NCBI GenBank assembly: GCA_937897535.1
Contig: CALCQB010000284.1
Coordinates: forward strand, 1-46,382
DNA length: 46,382 nt
Direction: 5' to 3'
Source: an uncultured Novosphingobium sp.
Lineage (GTDB): Bacteria > Pseudomonadota > Alphaproteobacteria > Sphingomonadales > Sphingomonadaceae
Every line of letters starts with the position of its first letter. The stretch's first letter is position 1. The notes under the pieces are model-generated. The model was given only the letters and a program-made list of their open reading frames with translations. It was not told the DNA's origin and searched no databases. This document shows, piece after piece, positions 38,867 to 46,382 of the stretch. Made by a program: the position numbers and the translations under genes.

Positions 38867-40899
38867 CGCCCGGCTTTGATCCGGATTGCAAACCCGCCGC
38901 CCGGCGCGATCCGCATGGTCAGCACGTCCGCACTGGTAACAGGGCGCTGTTCAATCACGATCGAATGGCGCTTGTCGGTGCGGTAGTCGGCATCGTCGCC
39001 GTCGCGGTAGATTTCCGCGACGTAGCGCTTGCCCGGGGTCAGGAACGCCATCGGCACGGTTACGGTCCGGGCCTGCTCGTCGCCAATCCCGCCGACGAAC
39101 CAGTCTTCGCCGCCGCGCTGCTTGCGGGCGATGGTGACATAGTCTCCGACCTCGCCGTTCAGGACGCGGGTGTCTGACCAGTCGGTTGGCACGTCGCGGA
39201 TGAATTTGAACGCCGCCATGTGCTGCGCATAGTTTTCGGGCGTATCGGCCGCCATCACCACCGGCGAATAGATCACCACATAGAGCGCCAACTGCTTGGC
39301 CTCGGTCGCGAGGATTGCGCTTCCGCCTTCGCCGGTCAGGCTGAGCACCCCGGGGGTGAAGTCCATCGGCCCTTCAAGCATCCGGGTGAAGACCAGGTTG
39401 GCCTCATGCTCGGGCGGGTTCTTGCCGGCCCAGGAATTGTATTCCATCCCGCGCGAGCCTTCGCGCGAAACCCAGTTGGGGTAGGTCCGCTGCAGCCCGG
39501 TGCCCTTGATCGGCTCGTGGCTGTCGAACGCCACCTTGTACTTGTTGGCGGCGAGCGCGACCCGGACGAAGTGGTTGCTCATCCACTGGCCTTCATGCCA
39601 CTCGCGGTACTTCGATCCGTCGGCATCGACCCGCTCGATCTGCCCGGCATCGGTGACATAGCCGGTCTTGACCACCATTTCGCCGTGATCGGCGGCGAAC
39701 TTGAAGGCCTTGTCGAACTGGCTTTCATAATGGCTGGCCGAACCACCGGTTTCGTGGTGGCCGATCAGCCGGACGCCCTTCTTCTTGGCATAGGCAGCGA
39801 GCATCGCGGCGTCGAAATCTGCGGTCGGCCCGGCAAAGTCCATGTCATTGCCGTTGCCGAACCAGTCGCCGTCCCAACCGACATTCCAGCCTTCCACCAG
39901 CACCTGCGGGATGCCCTGCGTGGCGGCGAAATCGATGTAGCGCTTGACGTTGGCGTTGGTCGCGCCGTGGCGGGGGCCGCGCGCCCAGGTCCACTCGCCC
40001 TTGATCATGTTCCACCACACGCCGACGAACTTGCCGGGCTTGAACCAGCTGACATCGCCCAGCTTGTTCGGCTCGTTGAGGTTGAGCATCAGGTGGCTCA
40101 TATAGACGCCGCCGGCATCATCGGCGATGATCAGCGTGCGCCACGGAGTCTTCCAGGCCCCAGCCTTTTCGACCTTTGGCCCGCCCGCGCCGGGGGTCAG
40201 TTGGGCCCGCAGGATGGTTCCTTCGGTGCGGGCGACGGCCATCCCCGAATAATCGACCAGTGCGGCTTCGTGCAGCGCCACATGGGTCCCGTCGGCGAGT
40301 TTGATTGTCACCGGGGTGTCCGCGATCGACACCGAAGACAGCGGGGTCTTGTTGTAGAGATATTCCTCGCGGTTCCACAGGAAAGCCGGCTTCCACCAGG
40401 CGGTGCCGTCTTGGGCGAACGCGAATTCGGTCAGTTCTTCGGCGATGTTGGTCCGCGCCTTGCCGGGCTGGTCGGGGAATTCGTAGCGAAAGCCTACGCC
40501 GTCATCATAGATCCGGAAGGTGACGGTGAAGACCCGCGCCAGCGCAGTGGTCTCGCGCAGGTGGACCTTCAGTTCGCGATAATGGTTGCGGATGCTGGCC
40601 CACTCACCCCACGGCTGTTGCCAGGTCTGGTCGAAGTCGCTGGTTTCCTGGCCGGTGATTTCGAGTCGCCGGTCGATCTTGGGCGCGTCGGTGAACAGGA
40701 AGCCAAGCCGCGATTGGGCCAGCACCGGCTTGCCCTTGCGGCTGACCGAATATACCGGGCGGCCTTCGCCTTCGAAGCCGACCGTCACGCTGACGGTGCC
40801 ATCTGGCGAACTGGCGGTGACCGGTCCCTTGACCTGCGCGGCGGCAGGAACGGCGACGGCCAGCGCGAGCAGCGCAGCAAACCAGCGGGACATGCGCAT
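38863..40899 (-). CDS. GH97 family alpha-glucosidase
   Basis: Secreted glycoside hydrolase of 678 residues, similar in length to Bacteroides SusB. Signal peptide residues 1-21 (ending PAAAQ). The N-terminal beta-sandwich spans roughly 25-290 and the catalytic barrel follows, with VEGWNVGWDGDW (335-346), IGHHETGG (Glu383), FDSHEPIKGTG (Glu462) and SREGSRGMEYN (Glu480, Glu486). Glu462 and Glu486 are 24 residues apart, the spacing of the catalytic pair Glu508 and Glu532 in SusB, which suggests the inverting, glucosidase-type branch. It removes glucose from maltodextrins in the periplasm. Start overlaps the GH13 stop by ATGA and its own stop overlaps the halogenase start. Confidence 0.9.
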   Translation of the reverse strand: MRMSRWFAALLALAVAVPAAAQVKGPVTASSPDGTVSVTVGFEGEGRPVYSVSRKGKPVLAQSRLGFLFTDAPKIDRRLEITGQETSDFDQTWQQPWGEWASIRNHYRELKVHLRETTALARVFTVTFRIYDDGVGFRYEFPDQPGKARTNIAEELTEFAFAQDGTAWWKPAFLWNREEYLYNKTPLSSVSIADTPVTIKLADGTHVALHEAALVDYSGMAVARTEGTILRAQLTPGAGGPKVEKAGAWKTPWRTLIIADDAGGVYMSHLMLNLNEPNKLGDVSWFKPGKFVGVWWNMIKGEWTWARGPRHGATNANVKRYIDFAATQGIPQVLVEGWNVGWDGDWFGNGNDMDFAGPTADFDAAMLAAYAKKKGVRLIGHHETGGSASHYESQFDKAFKFAADHGEMVVKTGYVTDAGQIERVDADGSKYREWHEGQWMSNHFVRVALAANKYKVAFDSHEPIKGTGLQRTYPNWVSREGSRGMEYNSWAGKNPPEHEANLVFTRMLEGPMDFTPGVLSLTGEGGSAILATEAKQLALYVVIYSPVVMAADTPENYAQHMAAFKFIRDVPTDWSDTRVLNGEVGDYVTIARKQRGGEDWFVGGIGDEQARTVTVPMAFLTPGKRYVAEIYRDGDDADYRTDKRHSIVIEQRPVTSADVLTMRIAPGGGFAIRIKAGR

Positions 40900-42512
40900 C
40901 AGGCCTTCTCCTCGATCAGCAGGGCACCATAGGGGGGCAGGTTTCCGATTTCCGCCGCGTTGACTGCGGCCAGAACCGAGCCGGCTCCGCCCGGCCACGC
41001 GACCGGCGCGGGGGTAAAGTTGAACAGGCCCAGCACCGACTGGCCGGCGGCGCGGCGGCGCACGACCAGGCAGGCCTTGTCGGCCCGCAGCACCTCGAAC
41101 GAACCGGTCCGCAGCGCCGGATTGGCCCGGCGCAATTGCAGCAGGTGGGTGGTGAGATTGAGCAAGGAATCCGGATCGGTGCGTTGCCGATCGGCGGCCT
41201 GAGTGAGGTTATCATCACCCAGCGGCAACCACGGCGCGGCGCTGCTGAACCCGCCGTGTTCGTCCTGCGCGGCCCATGGCATCGGGGTGCGGGCCCCGTC
41301 GCGCGACTGGGTCAGCGGCCAGTTGGCGATCGCTTCGGGATCGCGCAACGCCTCGAACGGGATCTCGACCTGATCGAGCCCGAGCTCCTCGCCCTGATAG
41401 ATGATGATGTTGCCGCGCAGCGCGGTCAGCAGCAGCATCTTGAAGCGGGCAAAGGCTGCCCGGTCTTGCGGGGCGCACCAGCGCGACAGCGCACGCGGGG
41501 CGTCGTGGTTCTCAAACCCCCAGCTCGGCCAGCCGGTAACATCGTCCCCGGTCCAGCGGGCCTGGGTATCGCGCACCAGGGCCGGGGTGAGTTCCTCAGC
41601 GTGAAGAAAGTCGAACGAATAGGCGCTGTTGAGCAGGCCGGGGCCCTGGGTATAGCGCTTCATCTCGGCGTCCATGTCGAGCCCACCGACTTCGGCGAGC
41701 GAGAACACGGCGGCGTATTGATCGCACAACGCCCGGATCCGGCGGGCGAATTCGACGCTTTCAGGCTGCGACTGGTTGTAGACCTGCAGCTGGAAATCGA
41801 ACGACCGGGTCCGCTTGCCGCCGTCGGCCGGACGCGGCGGATTGTCGGTTAGCGCGGCGTTGTGGACGGCGAAGCTGAAGGCATCGATCCGGAACCCATC
41901 GACCCCGCGCTCGAGCCAGAACTTCGCGACGCCAAGCAAAGCATCCTGCACCGCCGGATTGGCACAGTTAAGCTGCGGCTGCTCCTTCAGGAAGTTGTGC
42001 ATGTAATACTGGCCGCGCCGCGCGTCCCAGGTCCACGAGGGACCACCGAACACCGATTGCCAGTTGTTGGGCGGCGAGCCATCGGGCCGGGGATCGGCCC
42101 AGACGTACCAGTCGGCCTTGGGATTGGTCCGATCCGCGCGGCTTTCCGTGAACCAGGGATGCTGATCGGAGGTATGCGAATAAACCTGGTCGACGATCAC
42201 CTTGAGGCCCAGCTCGTGCGCCCGCACCACCAAGGCGTCGAAATCGGCCAGCGTTCCGAAGATCGGATCGACATCGCAGTAATCGGCCACATCATAGCCG
42301 AAATCGGCCATCGGCGAGGTGTAGAACGGCGAAATCCAGATCGCATCGACCCCAAGCGCGGCGACGTGATCGAGCCGCTGGGTGATCCCCGGCAGGTCGC
42401 CGACCCCGTCACCATTGGAATCGAGGAAGCTGCGCGGATAGATCTGGTAGATCGCAGCACCGCGCCACCATTCGCTGGAAGCCGCATCGGGCGCGGCAGA
42501 AATTTCGGCCAT
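40899..42512 (-). CDS. GH13 alpha-glucosidase (cytoplasmic)
   Basis: 537 residues, no signal peptide, of the GH13_23-like alpha-glucosidase/oligo-glucosidase type. The barrel begins EWWRGAAIYQIYPRSF. Conserved regions are VIVDQVYSH, GFRIDAF with nucleophile Asp210, SLAEVGG with acid/base Glu274, and FENHDAPR with transition-state Asp337. The loop NGDGVGDLPGITQRLDHV marks small-substrate glucosidases. The ATG at 42512 is chosen because AGAGA sits 8 nt upstream; an ATG at 42521 is possible but has no spacer. It would hydrolyse maltose or maltodextrin imported into the cytoplasm. It lies 25 nt after the amylase gene and overlaps GH97 by 4 nt. Confidence 0.9.
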   Translation of the reverse strand: MAEISAAPDAASSEWWRGAAIYQIYPRSFLDSNGDGVGDLPGITQRLDHVAALGVDAIWISPFYTSPMADFGYDVADYCDVDPIFGTLADFDALVVRAHELGLKVIVDQVYSHTSDQHPWFTESRADRTNPKADWYVWADPRPDGSPPNNWQSVFGGPSWTWDARRGQYYMHNFLKEQPQLNCANPAVQDALLGVAKFWLERGVDGFRIDAFSFAVHNAALTDNPPRPADGGKRTRSFDFQLQVYNQSQPESVEFARRIRALCDQYAAVFSLAEVGGLDMDAEMKRYTQGPGLLNSAYSFDFLHAEELTPALVRDTQARWTGDDVTGWPSWGFENHDAPRALSRWCAPQDRAAFARFKMLLLTALRGNIIIYQGEELGLDQVEIPFEALRDPEAIANWPLTQSRDGARTPMPWAAQDEHGGFSSAAPWLPLGDDNLTQAADRQRTDPDSLLNLTTHLLQLRRANPALRTGSFEVLRADKACLVVRRRAAGQSVLGLFNFTPAPVAWPGGAGSVLAAVNAAEIGNLPPYGALLIEEKA

Positions 42513-42537
42513 GGTGTTCATCTCTGGGGAGGACTCT

Positions 42538-44349
42538 TCATCGTTTGGCGGCGCAGACGGCAAAGCCGAAGGCGGGGAGGGTTATGGTCAGGCTGCCGGG
42601 TGCATCGGCCTTGAGCGCGCACTGACCGGCGAGCGGGGCAAAGGCAAGACTGGCGGGATCGACCGCAATCCTATTCGTGATTGGCTGGCCCGAGGTGTTG
42701 AATGCCAGCACCACTTCGCGCCCAGTCTTGGGATCGAACCGCGACACCGCGAGCAGGCCGGGCTTGTCGGAGAAGGCGCGGACCGTTTGCAGCCCGCCGG
42801 TCAGCGCCGGGGTCGCGCGGCGTACCGCAGAAAGCTCCGCGATCAGGCGATACAGCGGGTGGCGGGTATCGAAGTTGGCCTGGGCGGTGGTGGCGTCGGT
42901 GCCGATCAGGTCGTTGTCGTTGTAAACCGCGACCTTCGACGGAAACATGTCCTCACGCGCCAGCTGGTCGTTGCCATCCGATACGAAGCCCTGCTCGTCC
43001 CCCGAATAGATCGTCGGCACCCCACGCAGGGTCAGCATCATCGCGTGGCCCAGCATCACCCTGGCCAGCAGTTCGTCCTGCGAAATTCCGGGGTTGAGCT
43101 GCTTCACGAACATCGCGTTGCGCCCGAAATCGTGATTGCCGAGGAAGGTCGGCAACTGCAGCGCGGCTTTCGCTCCGCCGCGATAGAGCACGTCATCCTC
43201 GAACAGCCGCGCCAGCACGTCGGTCCCGACCTTGCCCGAAGTCGCCTGGACCACCGCCGAGGCAAAGGCCATGTCGAGCACCGCCGGGAGCTGCGCAGTA
43301 TGCGTCCACTGCGCAAGCAGCGCCGGGTCGATATCCTGGGTCGCGACCTCGCCGAAAATGTGGAAGTTGGGTACGCCCCGAGCCTTGGCGCGGGCCAGCA
43401 TCGCGGGCACGAAGGCCCGCCAGAACGCGGGATTGACGTGCTTGGCGGTGTCGATCCGGTAACCGTCGATCCCGAAGCGGTCGATCCAGCTGCCGTAGAT
43501 TTCGATCATCCCGGAGACCACCCGCGGATGCTCGGTCGCGAGATCGTCGAGCCCGGAGAAATCGCCGTAAAGCGCGCTTTCGCCGGTCCAGGCCGAATTG
43601 CCGCGGTTGTGATAATAGAGCGGATTGTTGAGCCAGGCCGGTTTCTTGGCGTTCTCTTCGCCCCTGGGCACATAGGGCGTGTAGGCGAACGACGGATCGG
43701 TCAGCCTGGCCCAGTTGGCCGCGCCCGGCACGTGATCCCCGGCGAACCCCGGATTGATCGGCGCGCCACCGATCCCGCCCCGGCGCGAGAACGGATAGTC
43801 GGCCTTGCTGCGATAGTCATAATTCCCGCCTTCGCGGTACTGGATCACATCGGCGGTGTGGTTGGCGATGATGTCCATATAGACCTTGATCCCGCGCGCG
43901 TGAGCGGCATCGACGAAGGTCCTGAATTCCGCCTCGGTCCCGAAATGCGGATCGATCGTGGTGAAGTCGGTCACCCAATAGCCGTGATAGCCGGCGCTTT
44001 CATCGCCCTTGGGCCCCTGGACCGGCTTGTTCTTGAACACCGGCGCGAACCAGATCGCGGTGATCCCCAGGCCCTGGATGTAGTCGAGCTTGCCGGTCAG
44101 CCCTTTGAGGTCGCCGCCGTGGTAAAACCCCTTGGCCGTGGGGTCATAACCGGTAACCAGGCGGTCGCCCGACAAGCCGCCGCGATCATTTGACGGATCG
44201 CCGTTGTCGAACCGGTCGGGCAGTACGAAGTAGATCACTTCCTGCTCGGGCGTGCGGGCGCGGAAATCGGGCTTGCGCGTTGTGGCTCCGTGGGCCGCGA
44301 GCGGCAGGGCCAGGGCGGCCGCCAGTATCAGACCCAATGCGCGCTTCAT
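42538..44349 (-). CDS. Secreted GH13 alpha-amylase/cyclomaltodextrinase-like enzyme
   Basis: 603 residues with a signal peptide (1-21, ALALPLAAHG). GH13 motifs in order are YMDIIANHTAD, GYRIDTAKH with nucleophile Asp300, FGEV with acid/base Glu334 and FLGNHDFGR with Asp407. A C-terminal all-beta domain (about 515-603) is present. The opening EVIYFVLPDRFDNGDPSND resembles calcium-binding alpha-amylases and cyclomaltodextrin-type enzymes. It would depolymerise starch or dextrins in the periplasm or outside the cell. The start overlaps the upstream halogenase stop (ATGA), so translation is coupled. Substrate between starch, pullulan and cyclodextrins cannot be decided. Confidence 0.9.
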   Translation of the reverse strand: MKRALGLILAAALALPLAAHGATTRKPDFRARTPEQEVIYFVLPDRFDNGDPSNDRGGLSGDRLVTGYDPTAKGFYHGGDLKGLTGKLDYIQGLGITAIWFAPVFKNKPVQGPKGDESAGYHGYWVTDFTTIDPHFGTEAEFRTFVDAAHARGIKVYMDIIANHTADVIQYREGGNYDYRSKADYPFSRRGGIGGAPINPGFAGDHVPGAANWARLTDPSFAYTPYVPRGEENAKKPAWLNNPLYYHNRGNSAWTGESALYGDFSGLDDLATEHPRVVSGMIEIYGSWIDRFGIDGYRIDTAKHVNPAFWRAFVPAMLARAKARGVPNFHIFGEVATQDIDPALLAQWTHTAQLPAVLDMAFASAVVQATSGKVGTDVLARLFEDDVLYRGGAKAALQLPTFLGNHDFGRNAMFVKQLNPGISQDELLARVMLGHAMMLTLRGVPTIYSGDEQGFVSDGNDQLAREDMFPSKVAVYNDNDLIGTDATTAQANFDTRHPLYRLIAELSAVRRATPALTGGLQTVRAFSDKPGLLAVSRFDPKTGREVVLAFNTSGQPITNRIAVDPASLAFAPLAGQCALKADAPGSLTITLPAFGFAVCAAKR

Positions 44350-45875
44350 GCTGCCTTGTCCTTGTTTGCGGTGGCGCAGAACGCCGTCAGGCAATCGATG
44401 TGCAGTGGCATCGGCCGGACAGTCTCGACGCAGGCCTTTTCAACCGCGCCGAGGAACCCGGCGAGTTCCTCGGGCGAGACGCGATCGGCGATCGGGTTCC
44501 AGCCGCGCGGGACCAGCCCCTGCCCGACCAGCACCTGGAACCAGGCGACCTCGGTGAACAGTTCTTCGTGCTCGCGGTGGATATAGGCGGTGGCGCGAAA
44601 CTGTTCGATCTTGGCGGTCAGGCTCTCGGGCAGCGCCATATCGCGGCAGCGATCCCACAACGGCTCGCCGATCCGCTGGTTGGCGGCATAATGCAGGATC
44701 AGGAAATCGCGGATCCGTTCGAATTCGAAATCGGCCTGGCGGTTGAACTCGGCGACGATCGCCGGATCGGCCGGACCGCGCGGCAGCACCGCCAGAAATC
44801 GCGATATAGCCGATTGGATCAGGTGGATACTGGTCGATTCGAGCGGTTCCATGAACCCCGACGACAGCCCGACCGCGAGGCAGTTGCGGTTCCACAGCTG
44901 GCGGCGTTTGCCGGTGACGAAACGCAGCGGACGCGGATCGCCCAGCGCCTCGCCATCGAGGTTGGCGAGCAAGGTCGCCGCTGCCTCATCGTCGGAGATG
45001 TAATCGCTGCAATAGACGTAGCCATTGCCAATCCGGTGCTGGAGCGGGATCCGCCACTGCCAGCCGGCTTCGCGGGCGGTCGACCGGGTATTGGGCGTGA
45101 AATCCCCCGCTGCGGCGCAGGGCACCGCCATCGCCCGGTCGCACGGCAGCCAGTGCGACCAGTCGTCGTAACCGGTTTCCAGTTCCTGCTCGATCAGCAG
45201 ACCCCGAAAGCCGGAGCAATCGATGAAAAAGTCTCCCGCAACCTGGCGATCACCATCCAGCGTGACCGCCGCGATGTCCCCATTGTCCGCGCGCCGGACG
45301 GCCCCGACCTTGCCTTCATGCCGCACCACCCCGCGCCCCTCGGCGTAACGCCGCAGGTAGGCAGCATAGAGCCCGGCGTCGAAGTGGTAGGCATAGGGCA
45401 TTTCGGGCGCTTGCGGCGTGCTCCGCCCACGCTGCATCCGCATGGTTCGCGCGGCCAGTTCGTTGAGCGAATAGTGCATCAACGGCTTGCTCAGCCCCAG
45501 GCTCTGCCCGCGTGCCCAGTAATGCTGGAAGGGCAGCAAGCCTTGCGGGCGGCCGACGTTGCCGAACGCGTGCATGTAGCTCTGCCCCGGTCGCAGCCAG
45601 CCGTCGAACTCGATCCCGAGCTTGAACGAGCCCTTGGTCTCGCGGAGGAATTCCGCCTCGTCGAGGTCGAGCGCGGCGTTGAACAGATGGATCTGCGGGA
45701 TCGTCGCCTCGCCGACGCCGACCGTTCCGATCTCGGCCGACTCGACCAGGGCAATCGATACACCCGAGTCGCCGAGGACCGCCGCCAGACCCGCAGCCGT
45801 CATCCAGCCGGCGGTGCCCCCGCCGACGATGACGATCTTTCCGATCCGGGCTTTTCCGTCGTCGTCCCTGGCCAC
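44346..45875 (-). CDS. Flavin-dependent tryptophan-halogenase-family protein, first gene of the glucan operon
   Basis: 509 residues from the GTG at 45875; GGAG at 45889-45886 gives a 10-nt spacer, whereas the GTG at 45884 would directly abut it. FAD box GGGTAGWMTA, the catalytic-type lysine in GSFKLGIEF (Lys85), WQWRIP (WxWxIP motif) and MEPLESTSIH with the active-site Glu are all intact. It differs substantially from the halogenase at 37358 (for example VGVGEATIPQIHLF against VGVGEGSTPQLKYF), so the operon begins and ends with two divergent members. It is not a close match to known Trp 5-, 6- or 7-halogenases by eye. A role in recycling or modifying a sugar-linked signal is only speculation. 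Confidence 0.87.
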   Translation of the reverse strand: MARDDDGKARIGKIVIVGGGTAGWMTAAGLAAVLGDSGVSIALVESAEIGTVGVGEATIPQIHLFNAALDLDEAEFLRETKGSFKLGIEFDGWLRPGQSYMHAFGNVGRPQGLLPFQHYWARGQSLGLSKPLMHYSLNELAARTMRMQRGRSTPQAPEMPYAYHFDAGLYAAYLRRYAEGRGVVRHEGKVGAVRRADNGDIAAVTLDGDRQVAGDFFIDCSGFRGLLIEQELETGYDDWSHWLPCDRAMAVPCAAAGDFTPNTRSTAREAGWQWRIPLQHRIGNGYVYCSDYISDDEAAATLLANLDGEALGDPRPLRFVTGKRRQLWNRNCLAVGLSSGFMEPLESTSIHLIQSAISRFLAVLPRGPADPAIVAEFNRQADFEFERIRDFLILHYAANQRIGEPLWDRCRDMALPESLTAKIEQFRATAYIHREHEELFTEVAWFQVLVGQGLVPRGWNPIADRVSPEELAGFLGAVEKACVETVRPMPLHIDCLTAFCATANKDKAA

Positions 45876-46241
45876 GTTTCCCACTCTCCCCCGTTCGTTC
45901 CCGGCTGTCTCTACACGGACAGGCTTTTCGGGTGAAATTGCGCAATGTCAGCGTTGTCATCTGTCCAAATCGTCAGACCACAATGCGGATTCCGAAGATC
46001 ATTGTCAGACCAATGTGAACGCTCCTACGCTCCAATTGTACGATTTATGAACGTTTTTTGGTCTTTTTTATCCGATAATTCGCCCAAACCACCATCCGTC
46101 GCTCCATCGCTACGTGACCGCCGTCGTGAAGGCAACGCTTGACGCGGGATCGATCCTCCATATGATCTGACCAATAATGGTCACGGTAACATGGCCAATG
46201 GTAGCGCTACCTACGCTGCTAAACTAGGGGAGGTGAATTCT
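45876..46241. promoter_or_regulatory. Intergenic regulatory region of the glucan operon, no gene seen
   Basis: 366 bp, noticeably AT-richer than its surroundings, between the minus-strand glucan operon and a plus-strand ABC gene. It contains direct repeats GTCAGACCACAATG (45972-45985) and GTCAGACCAATG (46004-46015), a T-rich stretch (46049-46070), a 16-bp inverted repeat TGACCAATAATGGTCA (46168-46183), and a 12-bp palindrome at 46200-46211. Short open frames exist but have no ribosome-binding site or recognisable protein, so I treat the region as regulatory DNA. Confidence 0.6.
46200..46211. promoter_or_regulatory. LacI-family-type operator palindrome
   Basis: GGTAGCGCTACC is a perfect 12-bp palindrome with the central CG step typical of LacI/GalR operators, and close to the AGCGCT-centred sites described for maltose genes of Caulobacter. 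It lies 31 nt before the ABC gene start and about 325 nt from the halogenase start. Which gene it controls is unclear. Confidence 0.5.
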
Positions 46242-46382
46242 ATGGACTCAGTTCGTGGCCTGCGCGTCGAGCGCGGAAATACCACGATCCTCCGCGGCCT
46301 CGATTGGCGCATCGCCCCCGGCGAGCACTGGGTGATTCTCGGAGCCAACGGTTGCGGCAAGACGACCCTGCTCAAGGCGCTG
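46242..46382 (+). CDS. ABC transporter ATP-binding protein, 3'-truncated by the window edge
   Basis: The first 47 residues of an ABC ATPase. Start ATG at 46242 behind a strong AGGGGAGG. The A-loop region is IAPGEHWVILG, and the Walker A motif GANGCGKTT follows at 34-42. The short N-terminus and GEHWVILGANG wording resemble ModF/YlmA-type single ATPases, often linked to metal or molybdate transport or to translation-associated ABC-F-like proteins; signature and Walker B are outside the window. Relation to the glucan operon is unknown. Confidence 0.87.
   Translation, partial: MDSVRGLRVERGNTTILRGLDWRIAPGEHWVILGANGCGKTTLLKAL

Noticed and set aside
41000..42500. Glucan enzymes as part of the aromatic island
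   Set aside because: Separated by unrelated YeiH, DUF6356 and Lrp genes, on a different promoter, without the TAACAATTGTTA element; treated as a separate locus.
45945..46142. Short plus-strand open frame before the ABC gene
   Set aside because: No ribosome-binding site, composition unlike neighbouring genes, no recognisable protein; it overlaps repeat-bearing regulatory DNA.

Overview
The window is GC-rich, densely packed DNA that reads like the chromosome or a large replicon of a sphingomonad (Novosphingobium, Sphingobium or a relative). The signs are long TonB-dependent receptors, lignin-type catabolic enzymes (LigF-like glutathione transferase, LigD-like SDR, lignostilbene-type dioxygenase), short intergenic gaps, many 4-nt ATGA start/stop overlaps, and a glucan operon carrying flavin-dependent halogenases. 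The genus assignment is inference. I saw no rRNA, tRNA, CRISPR array, transposase or integrase.

Bases 1-35302 look like an aromatic (lignin, phenylpropanoid, alkylphenol) catabolic island. It opens with the 3' part of a TonB-dependent receptor and its terminator. Next come a carotenoid-oxygenase-family (lignostilbene-type) dioxygenase and an NmrA-type reductase, then a MarR regulator divergent from a ferulate block: vanillin-type aldehyde dehydrogenase, hydroxycinnamoyl-CoA hydratase-lyase and a CmcJ/AsaB-like protein. After these lie an exported dienelactone-hydrolase-like protein, a LigD-like SDR divergent from an NTF2-like protein, a second MarR, a second TonB receptor, an aldehyde dehydrogenase and two SDRs, two SnoaL-like proteins, and an unassigned 284-aa protein. 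The plus strand continues with a PQQ/haem alcohol dehydrogenase, a DUF3237 protein, a flavocytochrome module of the 4-cresol/vanillyl-alcohol family (flavoprotein, cytochrome c, Tat-signal protein), two GSTs, an AMP-forming CoA ligase and a second PQQ/haem dehydrogenase. A minus-strand operon closes the island: VOC protein, MFS transporter, cupin dioxygenase, VanA-like Rieske oxygenase, SDR and zinc alcohol dehydrogenase.

Read together, the enzymes can be lined up as an almost continuous route. The flavocytochrome hydroxylates a para-alkyl or allyl phenol. PQQ or NAD alcohol dehydrogenases and aldehyde dehydrogenases oxidise the side chain to a hydroxycinnamate. CoA ligase and hydratase-lyase shorten it to a vanillin-type aldehyde, which is oxidised and then O-demethylated by the Rieske enzyme. 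GSTs and SDRs suggest beta-aryl-ether entry, and the dioxygenases suggest stilbene and hydroxyacetophenone entry. This is inference from families and neighbourhood. Several transcription units carry a palindrome close to ATAACAATTGTTAT at their promoter or ribosome-binding site, which suggests one shared repressor.

Bases 35436-37361 hold unrelated small units: a YeiH-type membrane protein, a short membrane protein and an Lrp/AsnC regulator. Bases 37358-45875 are a five-gene minus-strand glucan operon: halogenase, secreted GH13 amylase, GH13 alpha-glucosidase, GH97 glucosidase, halogenase. About 366 bp of AT-richer, repeat-bearing regulatory DNA follows, and the window ends inside an ABC-transporter ATPase gene.

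Two dispersed repeat families occur: a 76-nt hairpin present twice with compensatory changes, and a diverged inverted pair of about 30 bp.
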